From Verrucomicrobiales bacterium (lineage in GTDB: Bacteria; Verrucomicrobiota; Verrucomicrobiae; Limisphaerales; UBA1100): a stretch of 64,000 nucleotides of DNA. A model generated the notes under the pieces. It saw only the letters and a list, made by a program, of their open reading frames with translations, was not told the origin of the DNA and did no database searches. This document shows, piece after piece, positions 9,257-16,497 of the stretch. Position numbers and translations under genes: made by a program. How positions within the stretch are numbered: the stretch's first letter is position 1; each line of letters begins with the position of its first letter. The stretch covers positions 62,001 through 126,000 of the forward strand of contig PBLV01000057.1 of NCBI GenBank assembly GCA_002721895.1, written 5' to 3'.

Positions 9257-10360
9257 CTAATTGAGCGCAGCAAGAACTTTAGTGATTTTTTGCTGATCTG
9301 ATTTACTCATGTTTGTGCACACAGGCAGACTTAAGCACTGGTTTGACACTTCCTCAGCAACACTGAAGTCCCCTTGCTTGTACCGCAGCTCTCTAAATAC
9401 TGGTTGCATATGGAGTGGTATTTTATAATACGCAACCGTGGGAATTCCGGCATCCCAAAATTGATTTTGAAGCGCATCTCTTTCAGGGCTCAAAATAGTG
9501 TATTGGGCATATACACTGGATGTGTCAGGCCGAACTTTCTGTATATTTATCTTTTCCACCGACTTAACAAATTGCAATAATTTATCGTAACAATTGCTAA
9601 TCGCCTGACGACTCTCAATTTCGTTTTCAAATTCCCCGAAGATGGCAAGTAAGGCTGCCGCCTGCAGAGTATCCAGCCGCCCGTTCACCCCAAGCAGAGG
9701 GTGGTGATGTTTGCGAGACTGGCCGTGAACGCGTATTTGGCGGAACTTTTCAGCTAACGCATCATCGTTAGTAAACATGGCACCACCGTCACCGAACCCG
9801 CCCAACGGCTTTGTAGGGAAAAATGAAGTGCAGCCGATGGCGGAGAGGGCACAGGATCGTTTACCTTTGTAGATTGCACCGAAACTTTGGGCTGCGTCCT
9901 CAATGACGGTGAGGTTGTGCCGCTGAGCGATTTCGTTGATGGAATCCATGTCGGGGGGCTGACCGTAAATGCCGACGGGGATGATGGCGCGGGTGCGCTC
10001 GGTGATGGCGTCCTCGAGGAGTTCGGGATCCATGTTCCACGTGTCGGGGCGGATGTCGACGAAGACGGGTTTGGCGCCGAGAAGCACAATGACCTCGGCG
10101 GTGGAGATCCAGGTGTAGGGGACGGTGATCACTTCATCGCCGGGGCCTATCTCCAGCGCCATGAGGGCAATGAGCAGGGCATCGGTGCCGCTGGAAACAC
10201 CGACGCAGTGTTTCACCCCGACGTAATCGGCCAGTTTTTCCTCGAGTTCCTCGACCTCGGGCCCAAGGATGAACTGTCCGTGATCGAGCACTGCGGCAAT
10301 CCTTCGATCAACTTCACTCCTTACTCTCGACAGCCGAGTCCTGAGATCAATAAATAGCAC
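9257..10360 (-). CDS. wbpE: DegT/DnrJ/EryC1 aminotransferase, WbpE-like
   Basis: A 367-residue PLP aminotransferase. It shows SSGTDALLIALMAL, GDEVITVPYTWISTAEVI, the aspartate motif VIEDAAQSFGA and the PLP lysine in TSFFPTKPLGGFGDGG. In this order of neighbours (dehydrogenase, Gfo/Idh oxidoreductase, acetyltransferase) it matches WbpE, which aminates position 3 of the UDP-3-keto-GlcNAcA intermediate. Its start shares a base with the stop of the wbpD-like gene at 10360. Base composition is mosaic: the 5' part of the gene (about 9660-10300) is near 60% GC or more, while the 3' part drops to about 30-40%. This suggests recombination inside the gene. Confidence 0.92.
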   Translation of the reverse strand: MLFIDLRTRLSRVRSEVDRRIAAVLDHGQFILGPEVEELEEKLADYVGVKHCVGVSSGTDALLIALMALEIGPGDEVITVPYTWISTAEVIVLLGAKPVFVDIRPDTWNMDPELLEDAITERTRAIIPVGIYGQPPDMDSINEIAQRHNLTVIEDAAQSFGAIYKGKRSCALSAIGCTSFFPTKPLGGFGDGGAMFTNDDALAEKFRQIRVHGQSRKHHHPLLGVNGRLDTLQAAALLAIFGEFENEIESRQAISNCYDKLLQFVKSVEKINIQKVRPDTSSVYAQYTILSPERDALQNQFWDAGIPTVAYYKIPLHMQPVFRELRYKQGDFSVAEEVSNQCLSLPVCTNMSKSDQQKITKVLAALN

Positions 10361-11019
10361 TATAACCTGTTTTTTTTGAGATCCTTATAGGGCACTTTCC
10401 CTCGATTCATTGATTTAGGCAAAGGAGATTCCTCAGTGCAATCAACACACTGCACCTCATTTGAATCTGACCTTAAATATCTCCAGCCTGACTCAGGGCA
10501 AACTGCCTTTCCTTTGTCGTCAAAATTTAAATAATGACCATGCCGGGACATCCATCCCTTTTGCCTCGCCGGAATGCCGAGCATCAGCGCGTAATCCAAA
10601 ACATCAGTACATACAACGGCTCCTGCCCCGACAAAGGCATGCCGCCCAACGGTTATCCCGCAGACTAGGGTTGCGTTTGCGCCTATAGTCGCACCCTTTT
10701 TAATGAGAGTAGCCTCGTAAAGATGCCTCCTCACAATTTCTGAACGGGGATTTGTAACGTTGGTTAGGACGCATGACGGCCCCAAAAATACATCGTCCTC
10801 AATAATCGTCCCTTCGTACAATGATACGTTATTTTGAATTTTAACCCGGCTACCAACAATGACCCCGGACGCAATATAAGAATTTTGGCCGATACTACAT
10901 TCTTCTCCAATCGAAACTCCTGCGGAAACATGGCTGAAATGCCAAATCTTCGTCCCTTTGCCGACGCACCCAATGTCATCCACAACCGCAGAAGGATGAA
11001 CTTGAATGTTAGCGCCCAT
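10360..11019 (-). CDS. wbpD: UDP-2-acetamido-3-amino-glucuronate N-acetyltransferase, WbpD-like
   Basis: A 219-residue left-handed beta-helix acetyltransferase. It begins [20 protein letters not shown] and continues with hexapeptide repeats to about residue 160. [10 protein letters not shown], a short WbpD-type signature, follows. The C-terminal tail has CPESGWRYL and a CVDC motif, possibly a metal site or a remnant of a second domain. It would acetylate the 3-amino group made by the WbpE-like enzyme, giving UDP-2,3-diacetamido-2,3-dideoxyglucuronate. It overlaps the upstream oxidoreductase by 11 bases and touches the downstream aminotransferase, so the four pathway genes are translationally coupled. 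Confidence 0.93.
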   Translation of the reverse strand: MGANIQVHPSAVVDDIGCVGKGTKIWHFSHVSAGVSIGEECSIGQNSYIASGVIVGSRVKIQNNVSLYEGTIIEDDVFLGPSCVLTNVTNPRSEIVRRHLYEATLIKKGATIGANATLVCGITVGRHAFVGAGAVVCTDVLDYALMLGIPARQKGWMSRHGHYLNFDDKGKAVCPESGWRYLRSDSNEVQCVDCTEESPLPKSMNRGKVPYKDLKKNRL

Positions 11020-12001
11020 TTAACGAAACCGGCCCTCCCCCATTCTCCAAGGATTTCTGACATGCCTCCAAAACTTTCAACACACGCACTCCACTGGCGC
11101 CATCGGTAAGAGGCTGTTGTCGCGTTTTCATGCACTCAAGAAAATGAATGCATTCTTCACGCAAGGGCTCTTTCTCGAGTAAACCAAGGTTTTGGCAACC
11201 GTTTCTTTGCAGAACGGGAAGCCCTTCCAAAAAATCTACACGCTGGTCATATAGGGTCAGCTTATTATTACTTGTATCCTCAAAGCAGGCCATTCGGCTT
11301 TGCCCCACCACAACCAGTTTCTGTTCCTTGAACGGGTGAAGCCAACTGACAAAAATATGCGCGCGTTTGCCTGATTCAAAACGCAGGCACGAAACAGTAA
11401 CATCCGCCAGTTCCGGGGTTAAGTAGTTTCCTCCACTACAGGTAACATCCAAAGGTGTATCACCAAATAACCTCAAAATTACAGCTATATCATGAGGCGC
11501 AAAACTCCACAGTGCGTTCTCTTCCGTCCGAATTTTTCCGAAATTCAGACGATTGGAGTAAATGTAATTAACCGGCCCTAAATCACCCGCGCTAATCAAT
11601 TCTTGCAGCCTCAGTATGGCAGGATGGTACTCAAGAAGATGCCCGACCATGAGGATTCTGCCTGAATCAGTCGCAAGCCGGGTCAACTCGATCCCATCTT
11701 TGGAATCCAGCGTCATAGGTTTTTCCACAAGCACGTCTTTGCCCGCCTCTATTGCCTGACGAGCCAAGCGATAATGTGTTTCTGCCGGAGAAGCTATAAC
11801 AATTCCATCGATTTCTCTGGATTGGAATGCCCTCTCAAAATCCACTCCCACCGAAACACTGGGGGCTGTTTCAATGGCTCGCTCTAGGCCTTCCTTTTCA
11901 GGGTCACAAACCAAGGCGAGAACTCCTAGTTCGGAAAGGTTTCGAGCCCAGTTGCGGCCCCAATACCCACAACCCAAAAGTGCAATACGTTGCCCTTTCA
12001 C
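11009..12001 (-). CDS. wbpB: Gfo/Idh/MocA oxidoreductase, WbpB-like
   Basis: A 330-residue NAD-dependent sugar oxidoreductase. The Rossmann loop [16 protein letters not shown] is at residues 7-22 and the catalytic EKP motif lies in [15 protein letters not shown] at about 92-106. Its place between a WbpA-like dehydrogenase and WbpD/WbpE-like enzymes indicates oxidation of the 3-hydroxyl of UDP-GlcNAcA, the WbpB step. In Pseudomonas this enzyme recycles NADH through 2-oxoglutarate; nothing here shows whether that holds. It starts inside the stop of the upstream dehydrogenase (4-base ATGA-type overlap) and ends 11 bases inside the acetyltransferase gene. Confidence 0.9.
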   Translation of the reverse strand: MKGQRIALLGCGYWGRNWARNLSELGVLALVCDPEKEGLERAIETAPSVSVGVDFERAFQSREIDGIVIASPAETHYRLARQAIEAGKDVLVEKPMTLDSKDGIELTRLATDSGRILMVGHLLEYHPAILRLQELISAGDLGPVNYIYSNRLNFGKIRTEENALWSFAPHDIAVILRLFGDTPLDVTCSGGNYLTPELADVTVSCLRFESGKRAHIFVSWLHPFKEQKLVVVGQSRMACFEDTSNNKLTLYDQRVDFLEGLPVLQRNGCQNLGLLEKEPLREECIHFLECMKTRQQPLTDGASGVRVLKVLEACQKSLENGGGPVSLNGR

Positions 12002-13293
12002 GCCATTACAACGGTTGCTTGAGGTGCCTCAACATTAGCCATCACATTCCGCGTATCTATGACCAATTTCGCCCACTGACCGAGTTCTGAATAGTCGACA
12101 TTGGTGTGGTTGGTCGAGATCAGGACACAATCAAAACTCGATATGGTGGTCTCATCCCATGATACACCGGCCGTGCCTGCACGGGCCGAATGATCCCTTG
12201 TGTTTGGAACTACAGGCACAAAAGGATCATAAAACGAAACCTCCGCTCCCTGCGCCTCAAGCAACTCCCAAAGGACAAAGGAAGGGGATTCACGAACATC
12301 ATCAACGTCTCCCTTGTATGCCAGCCCTAATATTAAAATCCGGCTGCCGGAAAGTAGCTGTCCCTGATTTTTTAGGGCCGACACAACACCTTCGACCACA
12401 AGTTCCGGCATAGCTGAGTTTATTTCTCCCGCCAGTTCAATAAACCGGGCCTGTTGCCCATGCTGACGAGCCTTCCAAGCAAGATAGAATGGATCGATTG
12501 GAATGCAGTGCCCTCCCAATCCAGGTCCAGGCCGAAATGCCATGAAGCCAAATGGCTTGGTTTTTGCAGCATTGATTACCTCCCATATATCAATTCCTAA
12601 GGCGGCATAAATTCCCTTCATTTCATTGACCAAGGCAATGTTTACCGCCCGAAATATGTTTTCCATCAACTTGGTTGCTTCCGCAACGCGGCAGGAAGAA
12701 ACAGGCACCAGTAACTCGATGGCTGTACCATAAAGATTTTCAGCCTTTTTACGGCACGCGGGAGTAAAACCACCTATGACTTTTGGAATTTTCCCCACTT
12801 GACTCTGAGGATTCCCTGGATCCTCACGTTCCGGTGAATATGCCAAACTAAAATCTTTCCCCGCTTTCAGGCCCGAGCCTTTTTCAAGTTCGGGCAACAA
12901 TTGTTCCTCAGTTGTGCCCGGATATGTTGTGGATTCGAGTACAACCAGCATGCCTGAGCGTAAGTGCGGTGCGACCTTGCGGCCAGTTTCCAGAACATAG
13001 GTCAAATCTGGCTCTCGCCCTTCCTTCAAGGGGGTTGGAACACAAATGATGACAGCCTCAACATCATTCGACTGCGCAAAATCCATCGATGCCCGCAACC
13101 GACCGGAATTCACTTGTGCAGATATTTCCAGATCCGAATGGTGCTTGATATAGCTTTTTGCACTGTTGATGGCGTTTACTTTCTTTTCATCAACATCCAG
13201 TCCCAAAACATTTATACCCGAACGCGCAAACTGCAGCGCCAGAGGCAACCCCACATAGCCCAATCCCACGATGGCAATTTTCTTCACGAACAA
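11998..13293 (-). CDS. wbpA: UDP-N-acetylglucosamine 6-dehydrogenase, WbpA-like
   Basis: A 431-residue UDP-sugar dehydrogenase of the WbpA/WecC group. The N-terminal Rossmann loop is IVGLGYVGLPLALQFA, followed by CVPTPL and STTYPGTTEE. The catalytic cysteine sits in GLGGHCIPIDPFYLAWKAR, the HCIPIDP form typical of UDP-GlcNAc/ManNAc dehydrogenases rather than the SCFPKD form of UDP-glucose dehydrogenase. The C-terminal domain has LAYKGDVDDVRESPSF. It would oxidise UDP-GlcNAc to UDP-GlcNAcA, the first step of the diacetamido sugar pathway. It overlaps the adjacent ugd gene by 10 bases. Confidence 0.92.
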   Translation of the reverse strand: MFVKKIAIVGLGYVGLPLALQFARSGINVLGLDVDEKKVNAINSAKSYIKHHSDLEISAQVNSGRLRASMDFAQSNDVEAVIICVPTPLKEGREPDLTYVLETGRKVAPHLRSGMLVVLESTTYPGTTEEQLLPELEKGSGLKAGKDFSLAYSPEREDPGNPQSQVGKIPKVIGGFTPACRKKAENLYGTAIELLVPVSSCRVAEATKLMENIFRAVNIALVNEMKGIYAALGIDIWEVINAAKTKPFGFMAFRPGPGLGGHCIPIDPFYLAWKARQHGQQARFIELAGEINSAMPELVVEGVVSALKNQGQLLSGSRILILGLAYKGDVDDVRESPSFVLWELLEAQGAEVSFYDPFVPVVPNTRDHSARAGTAGVSWDETTISSFDCVLISTNHTNVDYSELGQWAKLVIDTRNVMANVEAPQATVVMA

Positions 13294-14615
13294 ACCGGGC
13301 GGCCAATTGAATAATATGCAAACCCCTCCGAACGAAGCACCTCGGGTAAAAACAAGTTTCTCCCGTCAAAAATAACCGGCTGTCGCAGCGCTTGCTGCAA
13401 GTCACAAAAATTCGGACTTCGGAACTCCTTCCATTCCGTCACGATCACCAGCCCGTCAGCTTCCCGCACTGCCTCGAGCGCATCCTCACAAAAAACTACC
13501 CGTTCACGCCCTTTATAAATCGCCCGCGCAACATCCATTGCCCTCGGGTCATACGCACGCACTTCCGCTCCCGCATCCAGCAATCCATCAATCAGTATCT
13601 TGCTTGAAGCCTCCCGCATGTCGTCCGTACCCGGCTTGAACGACAAGCCCCAAACTCCGAAAGCCCGTCCGGAAACATCGCCCTCAAAGTGAGTCATGAT
13701 TTTTTCAAGCAACACTTCCTTTTGCACTTCATTGGCCGCATCCACCGCATCCAAAATTCTTGGGTTATAATTGGTTTGCCGTGCGGTCTGAGCCAATGCA
13801 CGCACGTCCTTGGGGAAGCAGGATCCTCCGTATCCACATCCTGGATATATAAATGAATAGCCAATGCGTGTGTCTGAACCAATGCCCACGCGTACCTGCT
13901 CGATGTCCGCCCCCACCCGCTCGGCAATATTGGCAAGTTCGTTCATGAAGCTGATGCGGGTGGCAAGCATGGCATTGGCGGCATACTTGGTCAGTTCCGC
14001 GGAGCGAATGTCCATCTCTTGAACCCGGTCATGATTACGGTTGAACGGCGCGTACAATTCCCTTAAAAGAGTGGCCACTCGTTCATCACTCGTGCCGAAT
14101 ATAATTCGGTCGGGCTTCATGAAATCATTGATGGCATCCCCCTCCTTCAAGAATTCCGGATTTGACGCCACGCCAAAATCAACTCTCGATCCGCGGGCTT
14201 TTAATCCCTTTAGCACCGCTTCTCTCACCTGATCAGCAGTCCCCACAGGCACGGTGGATTTGCTGACCACTGCAGCATATTCCTTCAGGTTTTCGCCCAC
14301 CAACCGCGCCACCGCCAGCACATGCCTCAAATCCGCCGAGCCATCTTCTCGAGCAGGCGTGCCCACGCAAATGAACAGCAATTGCCCATGCCGGGTTGCA
14401 GTTGCTCCATCAGTCGTAAATTGCAGCCGCCCCGACTCTTTGTTGGCTTTTAGCATGGCCTCCAATCCCGGCTCATAAATCGGCGTCTCCCCGCGGTTCA
14501 ACATCTCCACGCGGTTTTCATCCACATCGCAGCAGACTACGTCGTTGCCCACATCCGCCAAACAAGTCCCCGTCACCAATCCCACGTACCCGCAGCCAAA
14601 GATTGAAACCCTCAT
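13284..14615 (-). CDS. ugd: UDP-glucose 6-dehydrogenase
   Basis: A 443-residue enzyme oxidising UDP-glucose to UDP-glucuronate. The NAD loop IFGCGYVGLVTGTCLAD opens the protein, ICVGTP and SKSTVPVGTAD follow. The catalytic cysteine is in PGCGYGGSCFPKDVRAL, the canonical Ugd motif. The C-terminal UDP-binding domain contains FKPGTDDMREA. It is the first enzyme gene of the unit, overlapping the regulator gene by 4 bases and the WbpA-like gene by 10. Having both Ugd and WbpA-type enzymes means the locus can supply two different uronic acid nucleotides. Confidence 0.94.
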   Translation of the reverse strand: MRVSIFGCGYVGLVTGTCLADVGNDVVCCDVDENRVEMLNRGETPIYEPGLEAMLKANKESGRLQFTTDGATATRHGQLLFICVGTPAREDGSADLRHVLAVARLVGENLKEYAAVVSKSTVPVGTADQVREAVLKGLKARGSRVDFGVASNPEFLKEGDAINDFMKPDRIIFGTSDERVATLLRELYAPFNRNHDRVQEMDIRSAELTKYAANAMLATRISFMNELANIAERVGADIEQVRVGIGSDTRIGYSFIYPGCGYGGSCFPKDVRALAQTARQTNYNPRILDAVDAANEVQKEVLLEKIMTHFEGDVSGRAFGVWGLSFKPGTDDMREASSKILIDGLLDAGAEVRAYDPRAMDVARAIYKGRERVVFCEDALEAVREADGLVIVTEWKEFRSPNFCDLQQALRQPVIFDGRNLFLPEVLRSEGFAYYSIGRPVCS

Positions 14616-15187
14616 CCCAGAATTTTGTCCACCAAAGGCAACACTTTTCGCAGGCGCGACTGGATTTTCACCAGTTGCTTCAATCGGTGCTGCTTCACCC
14701 GAAACTCCTCATCGCCATATTTGGATTTGTCAGCCTCCAAACTGGCCACCATCTCAGCAAGATGCTCCTCAGAATTTTTCAGCCGCTCCTTTAGAATTCT
14801 CTCGTAAGCGCGGCGCACAAGCGTGCTTATTTCCTGTTCGGCCTCAAAATAATCCTTTCGCTCTTCACGCATCCAGACCTTGCGAATGCACCCAAGCGCC
14901 ATGAGTTGGCGCGTCCCAGTACTGACACTCGCCTTGCTGAGCGACAGAGCCGCCGCGATATCCTCAAAGTTCATGGGCTCGGGCGAAAGATACAGAAGGC
15001 CGTAGATTTCCCCCACTGACCGGGCCAGCCCCAAAGACTGAGCAAACCGGCCACAGGCCTCAATCATGTCATTCTCCGTCCGCGCCAAAGTGGAGGGCGG
15101 AGGCGGAACGCTAACTGGCTTGGCCACTGAAAAAACGCCGAACTGGCGCAACAAACCCAAAATTACGGGCAAATCACCCGACAACAC
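14612..15187 (-). CDS. GbsR/MarR-family transcriptional regulator
   Basis: Up to 191 residues. The winged-helix region GLARSVGEIYGLLYLSPEPM, then FEDIAAALSLSKASVSTGTR (helix-turn-helix), and LGCIRKVWMREERKDYFEAE (wing) are classic for the GbsR subgroup. A charged helical C-terminus suggests dimerisation. The first ATG gives 40 residues before the conserved part; the ATG at 15067 gives a shorter form that begins right at it, so the start is uncertain. It is cotranslated with ugd (4-base overlap). An inverted repeat built from GTTCAGT/ACTGAAC half-sites lies 37-70 bases upstream of the first ATG, which suggests autoregulation of this sugar operon. The effector is unknown. Confidence 0.85.
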   Translation of the reverse strand: MLSGDLPVILGLLRQFGVFSVAKPVSVPPPPSTLARTENDMIEACGRFAQSLGLARSVGEIYGLLYLSPEPMNFEDIAAALSLSKASVSTGTRQLMALGCIRKVWMREERKDYFEAEQEISTLVRRAYERILKERLKNSEEHLAEMVASLEADKSKYGDEEFRVKQHRLKQLVKIQSRLRKVLPLVDKILG

Positions 15188-15223
15188 TCCGTGCCCGTCA
15201 GTTCGCGGTGAACCTACAACACG

Positions 15224-15257
15224 ACTGAACGATAAATGCGTTCAGTTTCAACTGAAC
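15224..15257 (-). promoter_or_regulatory. Palindromic operator upstream of the GbsR-type gene
   Basis: Three copies of the same 7-mer half-site are present: ACTGAAC at 15224-15230, GTTCAGT at 15240-15246 and ACTGAAC at 15251-15257. The last two form a perfect 8-bp inverted repeat (GTTCAGTT and AACTGAAC) around a 2-base centre. The first two are inverted around a 9-base spacer. MarR/GbsR dimers bind palindromes of this kind, so this is a likely operator for the regulator encoded just downstream. A TTGACC box in the minus-strand direction lies a few bases upstream and could be a -35 element. Binding is inferred. Confidence 0.6.
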
Positions 15258-15326
15258 AAACTTTTTGGTCAAAATTTACAAAAAGCAAGCTCCTTTTGTT
15301 GAAGTTTTCCACAAGTTATTCGGTGC

Positions 15327-15806
15327 CTAAACAGGCTCCAAGTCCACCACATCCAGTTTCACTGCAGCTGCCTGCCCAATGAAATCCAAGCGCAACAGCA
15401 CTTGATGCATGCCTGAGCGCTCCTCGACCCACGCTTCGATGCCTTGGAGTGGCCCGGATTTGATCAATACCTGAGTCCCGACACCTATCGAGGGCGCAAG
15501 CTGAATCTCCAGCCCACTTTCCAACGCCTCATGGATTTCGCTCAGTTGGCGCTCAAATCTTGGTTGATCATTCACTTCCAGCAAATTCGCAATATAATCG
15601 CTCTGTAGCAACAAACGGCGCCGATCTGCGGATGTCTTAATGAAAACATAGCCGGGAAACAGGGGCTTCTGAAACGTTACTTCCTTGCCTCGATATTTGC
15701 GAACCGAGTCATAACAAGGAAGGTCATGCTCCACCTTGTGGAGCTTGCAGTAGTCGGCAAGTTTTTTCTCACAACGCGGCCGCGTGTGCGCCACCAGCCA
15801 GCCCAT
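15327..15806 (-). CDS. NusG-like antiterminator, RfaH/UpxY type
   Basis: About 159 residues with an NGN domain (GWLVAHTRPRCEKKLADYCK, then KPLFPGYVFIKTS) and a C-terminal KOW domain (IGVGTQVLIKSGPLQGIEAWV). Specialised NusG paralogs at the head of capsule or O-antigen loci let RNA polymerase read through long, AT-rich polysaccharide operons. That fits the 15 kb of sugar genes downstream. The frame also allows starts at 15830 and 15827. The ATG at 15806 is preferred because it begins at the conserved GWxVxHT motif and has GGGGAAG a few bases upstream. A strong terminator hairpin ends only about 30 bases before this start. Confidence 0.9.
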   Translation of the reverse strand: MGWLVAHTRPRCEKKLADYCKLHKVEHDLPCYDSVRKYRGKEVTFQKPLFPGYVFIKTSADRRRLLLQSDYIANLLEVNDQPRFERQLSEIHEALESGLEIQLAPSIGVGTQVLIKSGPLQGIEAWVEERSGMHQVLLRLDFIGQAAAVKLDVVDLEPV

Positions 15807-15830
15807 GTCTTCCCCGTGTTCTGTCATCAC

Positions 15831-15859
15831 AAAAAAACCGCCGGCAGCAAGGCCGGCGG
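15831..15859 (-). terminator. Intrinsic terminator after the AT-hook gene
   Basis: Read on the minus strand, an 8-bp GC-only stem (CCGCCGGC with GCCGGCGG) closes a short loop and is followed directly by seven T. It lies between the stop of the AT-hook protein gene (15887) and the antiterminator gene. The T-run ends one base before the first possible ATG of that gene, so the hairpin would sit in its leader if transcription comes from upstream. Confidence 0.85.
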
Positions 15860-15886
15860 TTGAATATCAACTCGGGCTACATCAGC

Positions 15887-16366
15887 CTACTTCAACGTCA
15901 CCTTGCCACCCCGCTTCGCGGGCTTAACAAACATCCCGGGATTTTTGGAGACATAATTGCTGACGTTGGGGGCGGCAATGCCCGTTTTCTTGGCGATCTC
16001 TGACGTAGTGGCGCCTCTTTTGCCAATCGCCTTCTTGATCTTGTCCAAGTTGCCGCCGGGCTTACGGCCCCGCTTTTTCGGGGCAGCCGCGCTTCCCGCC
16101 GTCTTTTTCTTGGCGGGCCTTCCCCGCTTTTTCACAGCGGTTTTCTTTTTTGCGGGACGACCGCGCTTCTTTCCAGCCGCCTTTTTCTTCGCCTGCCTTC
16201 CGCGTTTCTTGCCCCCCGCCTTTTTCTTGGCGGGGCGTCCCCGTTTTTTCTTTGCGGGTTCGGCCGCGCCCGCGCCGGCCCCAATCAGCTCGGCCAGCTC
16301 CAAGAGCCAAACTTCCAGTTCACGCGCCACGGCGCGGCTTGCTTTTTTAATTTTAATATTTGCCAT
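15887..16366 (-). CDS. Histone-H1-like AT-hook DNA-binding protein with C-terminal winged-helix-like domain
   Basis: 159 residues, very basic. A short N-terminal helix (VARELEVWLLELAELI) is followed from residue 38 to 104 by five AT-hook-like units with RGRP, RGRQ, RGRP, RGRP and RGRKP cores, each embedded in lysine runs. Residues 106 to 148 (LDKIKKAIGKRGATTSEIAK and NVSNYVSKNPGMF) resemble a helix-turn-helix that reads like a small winged-helix domain. AT-hooks bind the minor groove of AT-rich DNA, so a nucleoid-structuring or xenogeneic-silencing role next to the AT-rich island is plausible but inferred. A terminator follows the gene. Confidence 0.85.
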   Translation of the reverse strand: MANIKIKKASRAVARELEVWLLELAELIGAGAGAAEPAKKKRGRPAKKKAGGKKRGRQAKKKAAGKKRGRPAKKKTAVKKRGRPAKKKTAGSAAAPKKRGRKPGGNLDKIKKAIGKRGATTSEIAKKTGIAAPNVSNYVSKNPGMFVKPAKRGGKVTLK

Positions 16367-16497
16367 GATCCGTTCCCTTGTTCAAGAGCGCGAATTATTA
16401 TAATAAACCTCTCTTCCACGCAATCTCAAATGGGACTTTTCGGTGAATTCTTTTTGCTTTTCGGCTCGGCGTAAGGCCCACAGATTGATGCCGGCCC

